This document shows, one piece after another, positions 10,692 to 23,500 of a stretch of 64,000 nucleotides of DNA (the stretch's first letter is position 1; each line of letters begins with the position of its first letter). Both the position numbers and the translations under genes were made by a program. Origin of the DNA: Gyromitra esculenta (lineage: Eukaryota > Ascomycota > Pezizomycetes > Pezizales > Discinaceae); contig JBCAML010000011.1 of assembly GCA_038503075.1 (NCBI GenBank), forward strand, positions 1 to 64,000, read 5' to 3'. The notes under the pieces were generated by a model, which ran no database searches, was not told where the DNA came from, and saw nothing but the letters and a program-made list of their open reading frames with translations.

Positions 10692-11651
10692 TTACTTAAA
10701 AGCCTTAAGCATCACTAGATTTGCAAGACTCCATCTGCTCGATTGTACCTTCAGCAATTGAATCCCAAGGGCTCTGTGGCCACTCGCGCAGGCCACTGCA
10801 AAAGGCGTTCGACCGGAGGCATCCTTAATGTTCCTGTTGGCCCCAACACCCAATAAAAATCCAACAGTCGCATCGTGTCCACTGGCTGCCGCCATGTGCA
10901 GCGAGGTCGATCCGCTGTGATCCTGAGCATTGACATCCGCACCCATGATGGCCAAGAGCTGTACCATTTCGCTCTGGCCTCGCCATGCGGCGACCTGAAG
11001 CGGCGTAGCCTTATTCGCGTTTCTAGCATTGATGTCGGCCCCAGCCCCGAGAAATATGGTGGCTAAATCCTGATTACCTTGCATCGCCGCAAAATGCAAA
11101 GCGGTACACCCTCTCCATCCCTTCTGGCTGGTGTCGGCTCCTCGTCCCAAGAGCATGCTAACTACCGCCCGATGGCCGTTGCAGGCGGCAACATGAAGCG
11201 CGGTATCGCCTCGACTCGTTCGCGCGGATATATCAGCGCCGTTATCGAGAAGTATCTCGGTGATCGCTTCGTATCCGTAAAGCGCCGCCTTGTGGAGCAA
11301 GCTCAGCTCGTAACGTTCCACGCACGTTCCGTCGATATTGGCTTGAAGCCGAAGCTCGAGCAAAACATTGTCGTATTTGACGACCGCCCAATTGCGTTCA
11401 TCCAGAAACTCGTTCTCGGGACTCCGGACCATGACATTGGCACCTTTGTAGAGCGCAAGGTGAAGCAGGATCTCATGGCCGGCCGCGACAGCCCACTTGA
11501 GGAGAACCTGTTCGTCTACATCATCGAACACGACACAGATAAGGAGAGCTCGCAGACGGCTATTCGTCTGGCAAAATGAATTAACGTCTCGCCCTTGGAG
11601 ACTCTCCGCGATCATTAGGAGGAGTTCGTTTGGTAGGCTAAGGAGAGACAT
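10692..11651 (-). CDS. Ankyrin-repeat protein with F-box-like N-terminus
   Basis: A single-exon gene of 319 aa, starting at the ATG at 11,651. The first 40 residues (LSLPNELLLMIAESL..DVNSF) resemble an F-box-like helix, common in front of fungal ankyrin proteins. About six ankyrin repeats follow from residue 125 onward, each with the TALHxAAxxGHxxVVxxLLxxGAD pattern. Such proteins serve as substrate adaptors of SCF ubiquitin ligases or as general binding scaffolds; the partner cannot be read from sequence. The frame also extends upstream to a GTG at 11,681, but the ATG matches the usual start of the family. No intact gene lies within 10 kb upstream, and a decayed gene lies downstream. Confidence 0.82.
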   Translation of the reverse strand: MSLLSLPNELLLMIAESLQGRDVNSFCQTNSRLRALLICVVFDDVDEQVLLKWAVAAGHEILLHLALYKGANVMVRSPENEFLDERNWAVVKYDNVLLELRLQANIDGTCVERYELSLLHKAALYGYEAITEILLDNGADISARTSRGDTALHVAACNGHRAVVSMLLGRGADTSQKGWRGCTALHFAAMQGNQDLATIFLGAGADINARNANKATPLQVAAWRGQSEMVQLLAIMGADVNAQDHSGSTSLHMAAASGHDATVGFLLGVGANRNIKDASGRTPFAVACASGHRALGIQLLKVQSSRWSLANLVMLKAFK

Positions 11652-13492
11652 GGCCGCGAATCTTGAATATTCTGCATGCACGGATCAGAATCTACACATT
11701 GTCCTCGGGCAGGAAGGAATAGAAACCTGATGATGTGCTGAAACCCTTTGAGGATATAATTGGACTTCCTTTAATACAGAGAAAGTAACGTTGATGAGGT
11801 ACCTCAGCCTCAGACCATAAACTTAGCCAGGGTTAGGTTTCCGTATTTCTAACAGCCCCCAATTGGCGAAACGCCGTGAAACAAGTTTACCGAGAATCCA
11901 CCCCACAAACCGGTTATCTCTGCATTCGTTTACAGAGCTACGTCTGGTTGCGTGATCGCTCAAATTCTACGGCGAGCGAACGGTAAATCTCATAATTATA
12001 ATGCACTTGTGTATCTTCTATTCCACAAGGTCAGCAAATACATTTTTGGCTAGTTTATACGATAATTGAGGCCAAGATAAATGTAGGTGTCATGATAGAA
12101 CTGAAGTGTAAGCTGAATGCACGTATTGTGGGAGGATCCTAAACTAGATTCCAGATCATGGATAGTAGGGGTGTATGGCGGAAGCGAGACCTCCGGAGCC
12201 TGATCTGTATTTCCCTTCACTAGGAAGGCTGTCCCGCATGACAGCTTCAGCTTCAGCAGTGATCGATTAGTTTTGCCTCTGATAGCGTTTTTATGAGAAG
12301 GGATACGAAAAATCCAGTTTTAACCTACCTAGAAAACATTTGATATCTTAGATCACTACCAGCGCATTCTCAGATAGCAAGACGCTCCAATATACCCAGG
12401 GGTGCATAAGTAGCTCAACGAAACCAATATCTCAGCTATGACAAACAAACAAAGAAGGGCGAGGGCTTGGAATGTCCTTTGAGGCTCTGGGATTTCATCT
12501 ACGGTAAAAAAAAAAATAGCTGAGGGGGTATGACGGCTATTCATTCTGTTGGTATTTAGAGCTAGAATAATGGCCCTGACATAGCATTTACCTAGAAACG
12601 CATTTGTTTGCGGAGAAAAGCCAGATGTTCCATCATAAGAACCATAGATCGGAGTTGCTGCTAGAGTTCGCGTTTTTAAGGGCTATGTTGCGGCAAGATG
12701 GACCGTTTAAGAGATGGCGTACTACTTTTGTGTACCCCTGGATGCAGCCGTGTAAGAAAGAAAAGTCTTGACTAACAAGACAGCTACTGGGATATCGGGA
12801 CTCTTCTTACGCGGCTGTGCTCTCGAAATACAACCCACCTCTAGGAACACCAACTAGGTGACTGAGTCGTTTAGAATCATCATGTTTTTGACCACAGCTA
12901 ATAAAGGACTGGTTGTTTGCTATTTCCGTCTAGAAGATATATCAAAAGATGGTTTGGGGGAGGTTTGGCCCCCCAACCTGCTAGGTGATCGCATATTGGC
13001 ATAATCAGTAGGCCATCCAGAAGACTTAGAAATTCTCTGAATCTCTGAATCTAACGAATTTAGGTATTTAGATATTTACAGGTTTAGGGTTAAGGGCTTC
13101 CCATATTATATCATCTTCGGCTTACCTCTAGGCGCTTGCAGTTCGTATTCGGGAGAGCATACAGTATCCGAGTTCGATAGCCTCCTCACACCTAGGAGAG
13201 TGCGGAGGGTGATATTGTGACCGGATTGTAAGAAATATTTAGTACAAGTTGCATTTGTGGGTGCTAGTTTTGGCTATAACGATGCCATGTTTACAATTGG
13301 GGCGCAATTATAGTATGACGCGTAGCTCCGAAATCAAGATATACAAACTAGAATAAATTTGATTATTGAAGTAATATCGAAAACATCGCTCCTCCATACA
13401 TCTAAACAATAAGGTATACGAGATATTCTGAAATACAGCAACGAGGCCACACTCAATTCAACAACACACTACAGATGATCAACCAAAGTAAT
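11652..13492. other. Intergenic region, nothing recognised
   Basis: No frame here shows a domain or splice pattern. Composition is moderately AT-rich and I see no strong repeats. Confidence 0.5.
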
Positions 13493-13641
13493 GCCACCAT
13501 CTCCTCTCAGACGCCTGGCGTACCTGCGAAGGTACAGGTGTTGAGCTACCAGAGCTATAGGAAGCCTTTTGCTACCATCTCTTCCCATGCCCCAGGCGTA
13601 CCTTCGAGGGTATAGGTTTTAAGCTACCGGAAATATTTTGC
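13493..13641. repeat. Diverged tandem duplication, about 78-bp unit
   Basis: Two units begin GCCACCATCTC (13,493) and GCTACCATCTC (13,571) and share GGCGTACC, a GAAGGTA/GAGGGTA segment and GAGCTACC/AAGCTACC at matching spacing. They lie just beyond the 3' end of the decayed patatin gene. Confidence 0.7.
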
Positions 13642-13667
13642 CTGCGGATACGGGCTTCAAAATTTGG

Positions 13668-16600
13668 TTAGATTAACCATTTTGATTCAAGAGTCGTGAA
13701 CTTACCTCCAGCAGCTACGTCATCGCCGAGTAATCGTTGCGGGAATCCACTGATAAGTGAACCCTTTGAACTACCATCCGAGAGGGAGAGATACATTCCG
13801 ACGTACTTCTGCCGGTCATAGATATCAAAAGTAACCTTTAGTTGAAATGGCATATTCTGGAAAACTCGGATAGATACTGCATCCATTTTCTCTGACGAGA
13901 GTTCCTCGCGGTCTTCTGGCGAGCCGTTGCTGATGAGGAATATTGACTTCGCTTGTCTCCTAGAGCTGAGTTCATGATCGCGTAATCTCGTGCACAAGGC
14001 TTTCAGGGGGTTTTCGCCTGGGCGAAGTCGGCATCTAATTGTACCTGTTGAATATTTGTGAGACATAGTTAAAATACCCTTTTTCAATTCGTTTACCTTC
14101 GCAATTCCATATTTTGGATTCCCTTGACTGGATGCTAGCCGATTCCATCTCGAAGTAGAACAGAGATGCTATCAGAGTATCTGCAATCGATTGATATATT
14201 GCTAAGTTTGGCAAGAAAGTTTGTCTCGTTCTTTCTTGTAGATCGTCCATCTAAGCTACATCATCAAGCTTTGGAAGGGAGCCTGTGAAATCGGGATTTA
14301 ACCGTTGGTATTTTCGCTTCCTATCCTCGTCTTTTTCGATTATGCTCAGTCTTTCAACAAACTCCTTCCACGCCTTTTCGCAATCTAGGTTATCTTGGAT
14401 CGCGTCTAGCGCAATTTTAAGCATTTTCCTGATGTATCCTTCAATTCCCGCCTTTGATCAGGGCCTAGGGCTCGTTGGTGGAAGCTTCTTTGTGCGGTCA
14501 AAGCCAGTACCAATTGATAGTAAGAGGTCGGGATCATATCCCGCAAGGTTTGGCCAAATAATCTTTCGCTCATTGTCGGCGACGTAGACAGGATTGTTGT
14601 ATTTTATACCACCGTCATTGAAGGTAATTTTCTTAGCCTCGTGAAAGAGAGACTTGAAGTATGTTGGGGCAGCAGAAGTAACACGGAGCCTTAAAAATGG
14701 TCAACTAAGATAGCTGACGTGACTGAAATGGGAACATACGCTTCCCATAATTTCAACTCCAAGAAACGATTTTCTCCTCTGAAAAATATGTAAGATGCAG
14801 CCAAAATTTTGTCAGAAAGTTTCACGGATGTGTTGAGCGAAACCACTACTTACAGTCTTCAGGGGCCGGTCGGTTGTAGTTTGTGAGGAGATACGCTTGA
14901 TTGTTTGACGACGTTGCTGTTACTCCAACCTTCAAGGGCTGATGACTGCCGACTTCCGGGCTGCCCCCAAAGAGAGGTTCATCACCAAAAGTCTGTTTAA
15001 GTGCTTCCACTAACCCCTTGGTTTTATAGATGCTGTGGTGTCTTGCCTCGACTAGCGTGCCGAAAGCAGGCCATTCAACACCCGCGCGTTTGGTAAATGC
15101 TTGGTGGGCAAATTCTTTAAAGACTCTCGTACATTCATCAACCCTTAAGTGTTTCAAGCCAATTCCAAAGGCAACTATTCTACCACCACTATATTTAACC
15201 CGTACTTAGAATGGTTCATGAGAAATTTTAGGAGGAGAAATTCGAAAAGAAGCCCCCAAAAGCAGCGTACCTTGTTCCTATTATCAAATCAAAGAAATCT
15301 TGTATTGGTATATCCAACCCAATGATTCTCTCCAATTCCTGAAGAATTGTTAACTGTATGATGATCGTATACCTCCACTACCCATGATATCTGTTTTAGT
15401 GACCCATAACCCGCATCTGCGAAGGAGAGGCTGTACTTACCCATCTAAAGATAGAACCCGCAAGCCCGCTGTATCTGGTTTGACTTTAGCCTTCCACGAA
15501 TGGGCAGGCTCATTGCACAGAGGGCACAAATCTGGACACCGGTAGAATCCATCGTCAGATAAAATCGAATAATTTTCAAGACAACAATGACATATAATAT
15601 GACCACAGTATAGTGTATGCTCAAGACCAGAAGCCAAACAGCAAAAGCAGGTGGTGTGGCTCGTTGCTGTTCTCGCACCATTATGCTGTAAACTCCAGTT
15701 CGAAATGGAAGGGTTCAATGTCTCCAACATATGTATCTTCGCAGCGGTTTGCTCCTCATTTTGTGAACCCTCCCCCACATCTCCGGTCTCCCGCAATGCT
15801 TGAATGAGATTATCAAGTGAGGAGAGAACTGAATTCATGAATTTTTTTCGCTCAGCCTCAGGGCTGCTGTCAAATGATTGGAAATTACCCACAGCGAAAA
15901 CCTTCCCATTTGGCTTTTGATGACCTTTGGTATAGCCAGACGAGACATTCATGCAACGAACTCCGTTTCCATCTCTTTTCTCGCAAGTCCAATGTCGCTG
16001 GCAGAATTCTGTTTGTGCATCCTGACAAAAAACCTCGTAGGATTCAAATATTTCCGCGGCCACACCTAGCCAGAAAACAGCGTTAATTCTAGAAACTAGG
16101 GGTTAATTTTGGAATACGTACGCCTTCGCGGGTATCGGGGACGGTGGGCACTCAAAAAGATGCTCGATGTCATGAGGGGTGCCATTTTCTCAAATATTTC
16201 TAACTCGCATTCCTCAGGGAAGCGCTCCATAAAATATACAGCGAGAGTGCAGATATGATGTTTGAAGGTCGGGGCAACTGGATTATACAATAGAGCAGCC
16301 GACAAGAAATTGAACGGGGCTGTAGGGTTCGTTGAAAAGTGATCGAATGCGCATTCGAGATAGTATTCTAGCTCCTCAGCAGACATCAGTAAGCCTGAGG
16401 ATTTCCTGCTTTCTCGAGATTTTTCGGATGCCATTTTTATCTGGCCATGAACTTCTGATACTGTTGCTTGATGAGTGAAGGGGGCTGAAATTTTACGGCA
16501 GGTATGCATATTATCTTGAAGCCACTGTAATAGCATAGAATGAGTTGTTCAAGCGATGAAATGTCTTTCCCTCGTGCGCGCCACTGTTTTGCAAGTTCGG

Positions 16601-17800
16601 AAATTTGCGGGTCAAGGTTGATCAAGTTTTTCAATTTTCCCAAGGTATTCGAGGTAGTAGCAGCAGCATCCCACCAGCCGGTATCGGTTTTCCCCTCCTA
16701 TCGAGTCCGATCAGCCTCATCCGGGGAAATGGTTTCAAAAAGCGCTCGAAAATCATTGTTTCTCACATCTTCGTTGTGATCTAGCGCGTTAACCACTATG
16801 GTAGCATAGGGCAACGCAGGCTGGTTGACGGATTTTTCAAAAACTTTATCTGCCCACAAGAGCATCTTCTGAATATGATCCTAAACCGCTCTACAGCATA
16901 ATTAGTACGGCACATCTAACTAAAGCTGATAACTTACCTGAAGTTTCTAGTAACATAACACACAGCATCCGAAAATGGGAAAAGGATCCGAGGATACAGC
17001 TTTTGTACAGCCCACTGACGTGATTTCTGTTTATCTTTTGCGTAAATGATCTCTTTGTGGGTACTTTTAGGCACAACGTCAAGATACCCCTTCTTAATTT
17101 TACTCAACTTTTCCATCATATATTTTGCAGAGACAGGAAGATTGTTGCCTCCATTGAACCCTTCGCAGTCTGCATAGAAGAGTGGCCGGGATGTGTTGTA
17201 TGTTTCAACGTCGGAAAATAAATGGACGTCGCCACTGGTAGGAGAATCTAACTGATCACTCGACCCAATGACAGGTGTCAATATGTCGCCTGCATCTTCG
17301 TACAAGTTGTTTGATCGTAGCCAGATCGTCAAAACAAAACTCCCAGTAGTTATTTGGTGACGTACCTTTACTAAGGCGTTTATTACTGTACTCTTTCCAG
17401 CCCCAGTCTCCCCAACAAAAGATATCAAGCATGGGAACTGTTCATCAGGGTCTGTGGTGGATCCACCGGCGAGACGAACAAAGCGCCCAAAGTCGTGAAA
17501 ATGAGGTTTGCCTGACCTCTCATCATTAATAACCCCAAACCATTTGGTGATTGAGTTCTTGTCGTGTAACGACTCCTGTTTTTCAGGGTCGGCCTCCGGC
17601 GACAATATTGACAGGATAAGCTCAGCTAACTTCAGATCCGTCTTCTCGTGTTTGATATCTGGTGGATTCTCGGGATCATGGAGCGCTTGTGATTCATAGC
17701 AGTCATCGCAATATACCCATCTGCAACCGCTACACCAACTGAGGCCTGTTCCATGAGAACTAGCCTTACGATTCCGGCACTCTAATGGAAGTTGAACCAT
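13668..17800 (-). pseudogene. Decayed GTPase - zinc finger - patatin-like phospholipase gene
   Basis: The domains, in order from the start at 17,800: a Cys-rich zinc-binding N-terminus (CSGCRWVYCDDC); a P-loop GTPase with GETGAGKST, TSGDVHLF, a DxxG-like ADCEG and a NALD motif; a helical segment; a Cys/His module followed by a RING-like finger (CFCC...CGHIICHCCL...CPLC); a patatin domain with the oxyanion loop LSLDGGGIR split by an intron, catalytic GTSGG, and the DGG Asp motif; and a C-terminal beta-rich tail. This resembles fungal proteins annotated FabD/lysophospholipase-like. Introns are recognisable (for example donors at 16,092, 15,440 and 14,855 regions). At least four in-frame stops fall in conserved exons: 16,881-16,883, 16,698-16,700, 14,458-14,460 and 14,251-14,253, plus a frameshift near 16,440. 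The oxyanion loop also has Ser where Gly is usual after GGGIR. Confidence 0.8.
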
Positions 17801-18043
17801 GTTGTAGCTTTAGTTGATGATCGTGAAGATGATAACTCTCGCAAATCGTGCTCATTTAAATGACATTAAGCCTGGTTGATAAAACCCCCCACTTTATAGC
17901 TAAAACTCACCCATTAAGCTAGGTATAGCTAAACAAACCGAACAGGCTGCCTTGAGCCTCAGTATTTCCTTTTTGCGATAAAATCTAACTCAGTGATTCA
18001 ATCCAGTGCGGATAAAAACATCTTGCAGCGCCAAGATTCCATA

Positions 18044-18180
18044 TACTTGGGGTAGATATGAAGAACCTGAACACAACTTTTGCTAGTAGCGATTTTTGAT
18101 TCGTCCTCAGCTAGCACATTAACGGATTGATTAGCCATATCGCACTTGCATGTTCAGATTCTTCATGCCTGTTCAGAGTA
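18044..18180. mobile_element. MITE-like palindromic element, copy 1
   Basis: The left end TACTTGGGGTAGATATGAAG is complementary, with mismatches, to the right end ...CTTCATGCCTGTTCAGAGTA. A second copy at 38,899-39,044 shares the ends and the interior (ACTTTTGCTA, GCGATTTTTGATTCG, GGATTGATT). No protein is encoded. Size and structure fit a MITE; TA at both tips is compatible with a Tc1/mariner-type target, which is inference. Confidence 0.75.
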
Positions 18181-18465
18181 GTTGGTCGACGGACATCCTG
18201 CGCATGCCAGAACGTGTCGAATAAACATTCGGCTCTCACAAAGCTGAAAAACTAAGAACAGCAAACAGCAGGATTCAACGATCGAGGAATAAGAAAATTT
18301 TTGGTCATACCTAATATAACTCACATATTCTATAATTATCAATCAGCTTTTATTCGTCGCCTTGCAGGCCTCGATAGTTAGACTTTCTGAAATCAAAAAC
18401 CGATCATCGAACAACAAAATCACAATTACAAGGGTCCTCACATAGCTATAGTTATTTAAATGTAC

Positions 18466-18593
18466 TACTCGTATTCTCATGGCGTGTTTAAAACGGGCCA
18501 GGTTCGCATATCATACAAACTGCCCTAAACGTACCTACTTTATATGGGATGCAGAGGTAGCCCGTTTTAAAAAATGCTATGGGAATACGAGTA
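18466..18593. mobile_element. 128-bp hairpin element (second MITE-like family)
   Basis: Left arm TACTCGTATTCTCATGGC...AAAACGGGC and right arm GCCCGTTTTAAA...GGGAATACGAGTA form inverted repeats of about 33 bp with a few mismatches. The loop is about 60 bp. I found no other copy in the window. Confidence 0.65.
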
Positions 18594-20552
18594 ATCAAAA
18601 ACTATTCATCCCCAATCAGTAATTTTTCATTGTAGGAGTTTCTATTTTTTTTTAGTTTCATACTTAAGCTTATGTAAAATAGCTATTCCATATCACACGA
18701 ATTTCAGATTGCGCTCTGACGAGGGTGCTATGATTTCATATCATAAACTTCTCAAATATATGTACTTCTAGCAGGCGTTCATTAAATGCTGGGCGCAACA
18801 AACTGCGCGCTCCACCCCTTAAAGTAACCAAATTCGCGACGAAATGATAATGGTAGTTAGGCACACTGGATATGGAGTGGAGATTGGTTTATGATACGAT
18901 TGATTCTGCTTATTTGGAGCTGTGGTTGATGGGGTGGGCTTGCTGTCATGTTTCCTAGCACTTAATAAATGCCTAAGTACTATAGACTCAAATACTACCG
19001 ACACGTCCAGACAGACTTCTAGTTTTTGTTAGAAAGAACCTTGAGGCATGTGCTTATACATGAGATAATGAGAGCCCAAAACCCGTGCCTATTGCTTAAA
19101 GTGACAGATATGCATCGCTCCCAGAATGGCCCATCCTATCCGAGGGACCACCTATAGCTATTCTCGATAGCAACTGGCTATGATATTTCACTAGTTAGTA
19201 CGATCGTAGAAAGTTCTCTAAACAAAATCAAAATCAATAGAGAAGTTGCAAACACATATACAGGCAGTTCGTGACAACCCCCTCATTTAGCTACTCTCCT
19301 TCGCAAAAGTCTTGAGCTTCGCGTAACCTATAACCCCACAAACTCGTGAAAGTCAATATATAGCTATGATATTCTTCTTAATGCTCAGCCCTTCTAGCGA
19401 AAGATTACTGAGAGCGGTTCGCTTGTTTGTATATTCTCCTATTTTCTTTTATGTACGGTGGTAATCGTTTGAGGCGACAGCAACAATTGCAATATACAAT
19501 GTACTCCTATAACAGGAACAACTTCACCATGTAGAGAACGGAGTTTAAGTATAAAACAAACAAGTGGGTAGAGCTCCATAAGAAATATTTTTATCTTGAA
19601 GAATAGTCCTAAACTCATTTGTGAGCGTGGAGAAATAGCCCATACTACTAGAGTATGGCACTGCCGTTCCGTCTCATTAAACGAATTGCAATACTCAAGG
19701 CTAAGGCAGACTTAACTAGTACAATGACCAAGCCCCACCGCACTTCGAATTCTGTTCTTTCCAACACTATGCACTGATCAAGTTATTGGGCCTGGCACGA
19801 ACATGGCTACCTCGAGGGTTACATATTGGTGTGGCGTGTGTGCATCTATCCACGTAGTTATAGCATTATGACTCTTACCTGAATCTCAATTTTACTTGTG
19901 TGGATTAACAGCCAACGCCGGGAAGTTTTTTTTGGTTGGCTATATGTAGTGTTTAGCACAGCGGCAATTGCGTAAGTGGCTTATGTATAAGCCTATCCAC
20001 CTTTTCGACCGTATCTAATATTGCCACAAGTAATCATGCTCAGGAAATATTTCAAGGCTTAATGAAGCTTTACTTTTTATAACCGATAGCCATGTATAAT
20101 CAAAAGAGGTAAGCAGTTATTAATTCCAGAAAAATTAATTATTTTCAGCTTTAAAGTGCGCCAGGGCCGGGACGTTCCAAAAAATTTACTCTGTCTAAAA
20201 CTAACTACTCGCATTTCCAGAATGAATTCGGCACCCAACCACGCTACCACAACAAAGGTGACAGATAGATAGATAAATCATACGCATACACGCATACAAC
20301 AAAGCTGAGAAATCACAACCACAAATGGTTATAACACCAGAGTCTCTTTATACTTAAAACAAAATATAAACTTAAAATATTCAAATTAGGTAGTATTACT
20401 GATATTAGGCCAAAAAAACAGTACATTGACAAATTTAACCATTATTTCTTAGATTAAAATATCTCAGGCTATCCAATGCTATATAACATAAAGTGAGCCT
20501 CGTGCTATATACTCGTTATTTTTTGAAGGTATCGAAAAAAGCTACCATCACG
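18594..20552. other. Intergenic AT-rich region, nothing recognised
   Basis: No domain-bearing frame or RNA gene is visible between the hairpin element and the LINE. The stretch 17,801-18,043, upstream of the MITE, likewise holds nothing I recognise. Confidence 0.5.
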
Positions 20553-20567
20553 CTCCGGGGGGGGGGG
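20553..20567. repeat. Target-site duplication of LINE, left copy (CTCC plus G11)
   Basis: CTCC followed by eleven G is repeated as CTCC plus ten G at 23,831-23,844, exactly flanking the LINE. Confidence 0.7.
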
Positions 20568-23500
20568 CACGGAGGCAATGAGAGAAGGGATACCAGAAGC
20601 GAGGATGATGTGGAGAAGTAAAAAATGGTTCGATAAGGAAGTGAAGGAAAAGAGAAAAGAAGTAAGCAAGTGTCGGAGGTGGGCAAGAAAGGGAAAAGGG
20701 GAATGGAAAGAAGAGGAACAAATAAATTGGAAAAAAGAGAGGAACGAACTGTTTAAATTGATAAGAAAGAAAAAGAAGGAAATGTGGGATAGCTTTATAG
20801 GAGAAGCTAAAAGTCAGAGTGAAATGTGGACGGTGTGGAGGTCACTCAACCAAAGGATCCATACGAAAATGCCGACATTAAGAGATAAGGGAACGAATAC
20901 GCGCGCCGACAGCTTCCAAGAAAAAGAAAAGCTACTTCGAAGTAAACTCTTCCCGAAAGCACCAGAAAGGGACCAGGAGCGAAACCCAGCGACAATACCG
21001 AAAGGCCAACTATCGAAGATAACGGAAAAGGAAGTCGAAGACGCAATAAATTCCCAAGGGAATAAAAAGGCCCCCGGACCGGACGGAATACTACCTGAAG
21101 TTCTCAAAAAACTGGGCAGTACATACAGAGCCAAACTAGTTGAAGGGATGAATGTGATCCTTCAAGAAGGCGAACACCCAAAACTATGGAGAAAAGCGAT
21201 TGGGGCGATCATACCCAAGCCGGGCAAAGGAGATTATACGACACCGAGAAGCTATAGGCCGGTCTCCCTACTCAACACACTAGCGAAAGTGCTCGAGAAG
21301 ATAGTGGAAGGAAGAATCGGAAGGAGAATTGAGGAGAAAAAGAAAATGCATAAATGGCAGTGGGGGGGAAGAAAGGGAAGAGGTTCAGGGGAGTGTGTGG
21401 AGTGGACACTAGACTGGGCAAGAGAGAAGCAGAAAGAGGGAAAGAAGGTGATGATAGTAGCAGCGGATATCGACCAGGCGTTCCCGAATGTGGCACGGAA
21501 AGACTGGGACGACAGGCTGCGAGCAGTAGGAGTTGAAGAAGAGCTAGTAACCTGGGTCGAAAGTTTTATGAAAGATAGAGAAGTCAAGCTAAGGTTTGAT
21601 GGTAGAGAAGGGGAAGGGGAGAAAGTGGATACAGGAATCACAAGAGCCGATATCGCATTCTTTATTTAATACGTATATAGCACCGCTACTCAAACAAATG
21701 GAAACATACTGCGAGGAATATATGCCGAGCAATGTAATCATTCCAACCTTTATCGACGATATCACGATGGTAGTCGCTGGAGATGACTGGGAGGAAGTCA
21801 TAGAGAGAGGGGAAAAATTGATGGCGGAGGCGTATAAGTGGGCGGAAGAGAACGATGTTAAGTTTGCAGAGGACAAATTGGAATGGATAAGGCTAGGAAA
21901 GGAAAAAGAAATGGCGGAAGAAGAAAAATTTTATACGCCAAAGAGTACGGGAAAAGAAGAAAGTAAGGTGATGAGGTGGCTGGGAGTGTGGTTGGATAGA
22001 GAGTTGAATTTTAAGAGCCATGTGGAGATTAAGGTGAAGAAGAGCAAGAATGTAGTGGCAAAAATGAGGAGATTAGTGAAAGGAGAGGAAGGATGCGGTG
22101 TAGGAAATATGAGGAAAATGTATATAGGGTGTGCAAGAAGTGTGATGGACTATGGATCAAGAGTGTGGTGGACGGGGCAAAAAGGACTGGCGGAAAAAAT
22201 GGACAGAGCGGACGAAGAGGCGATGCGCAAGTTGGGAGGATATTTGAGAACCACGCCGGGAGGAGCGATTCGAGTCGAAAACGATCTCGTACCAACGGCA
22301 CTGCGACTCAACGAAAGACAAAAGAGAATTGCTATTAAAGCAATGAATAAGGAGAGAAGCCACCCAATGAGAAAGTTAGCCGAGAGGGAGATTAAAGAAC
22401 AAGAGGAGGAAAAAAGAAGGAGAAAAAATGATGAAGAGGAATGGGGAAAAAGGGGGATTAAAAAAGTGGGGAAAAGAGGGGGAGTAAGGTGTGGGCTAGC
22501 AAGGATAGGTGAGAATATCCAAAGAAGATGGAAAAAGGTGGAAAAATGCGAGGAAATAGAAAGGAAGGAGAAAAAGTGGGAGGAAAAGATAAGAGAAGAG
22601 CTGGTGATTAGGATCGGAAGTGGGGATAAGGAGGACCTGGAGAAACAGAAAAAAAGAAGGGAAGAGAGAGATGAAGTAGTTATGTATACGGATGGGTCTA
22701 AGAAAGGAAGGAAAGTAGGAGTGGGAGTGTGTAGAATTGACAGGTGGGGAGGAGTAATTTGGGAAGGAAGTTATGGAATGGGAGAAGAAATGGAGATCAT
22801 GGATGCAGAGATGGTGGGAATAAAGAAGGCGGTAGAACAGGGGATGAAAGAGTGCAGAGAGAAAGGGGTAACGAGTTATCGAACGGATAGCCAAGAAGCG
22901 ATGATGAGGGTGAAGAAGAGGGAGGCGGGAGCAGGAGAGATGATGGCGAGAAGGATAAGATGGGAGATTGATGAAGCCAAAACGAGAGGGATAACCACAA
23001 CCCTCGAATGGGTAAAAGCACACGCGAATACGGTCGGAAACGAAAAAGCAGACATACTGGCCAAAGCAGGATGCGCAAAAACCAAAAACAAAGAATGGTT
23101 CATATCAATATCCCACCTAAACTCGAAAGCGCGACGAGAAAGATGAAGAATGGCAAGAACAATGGACCGACCAAGAAAAGGGAAAAGTATGACGGCAGCC
23201 CAAAAACGCGAAAAGAGACAAAATGGGATGACGAACGAAGTCAAAAAGTCATTATCGGAAGACTCAGAACAGGACATATCTGGACCAACGCATATCGAGT
23301 CAAAATTAAGAAGAGCGAAGACGATCAATGCGAATGCGGAAAAGGAAGCCAAAATGTAAAACATATCTTGGAAGAATGTATGTTTACTATTGATTCCAGA
23401 TATAAAGCTGAAGAAGAGTTGGAGAAAAAGGTAGGAGTTAAAGAACTCCTATATTCTCAAGAGGGGATACAGTATGGCGTTAAGATATGGAAGGAGTTTA

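Noticed and set aside
17290..17365. 76-bp intron in the GTPase part of the patatin pseudogene
   Set aside because: GTACGT...GCAG looks like an intron, but removing it shifts the frame while the read-through stays open; I left it unresolved.
21252..23364. Several 90-175 codon minus-strand frames rich in Ser, Leu and Phe
   Set aside because: They are antisense shadows of the purine-rich LINE coding strand.
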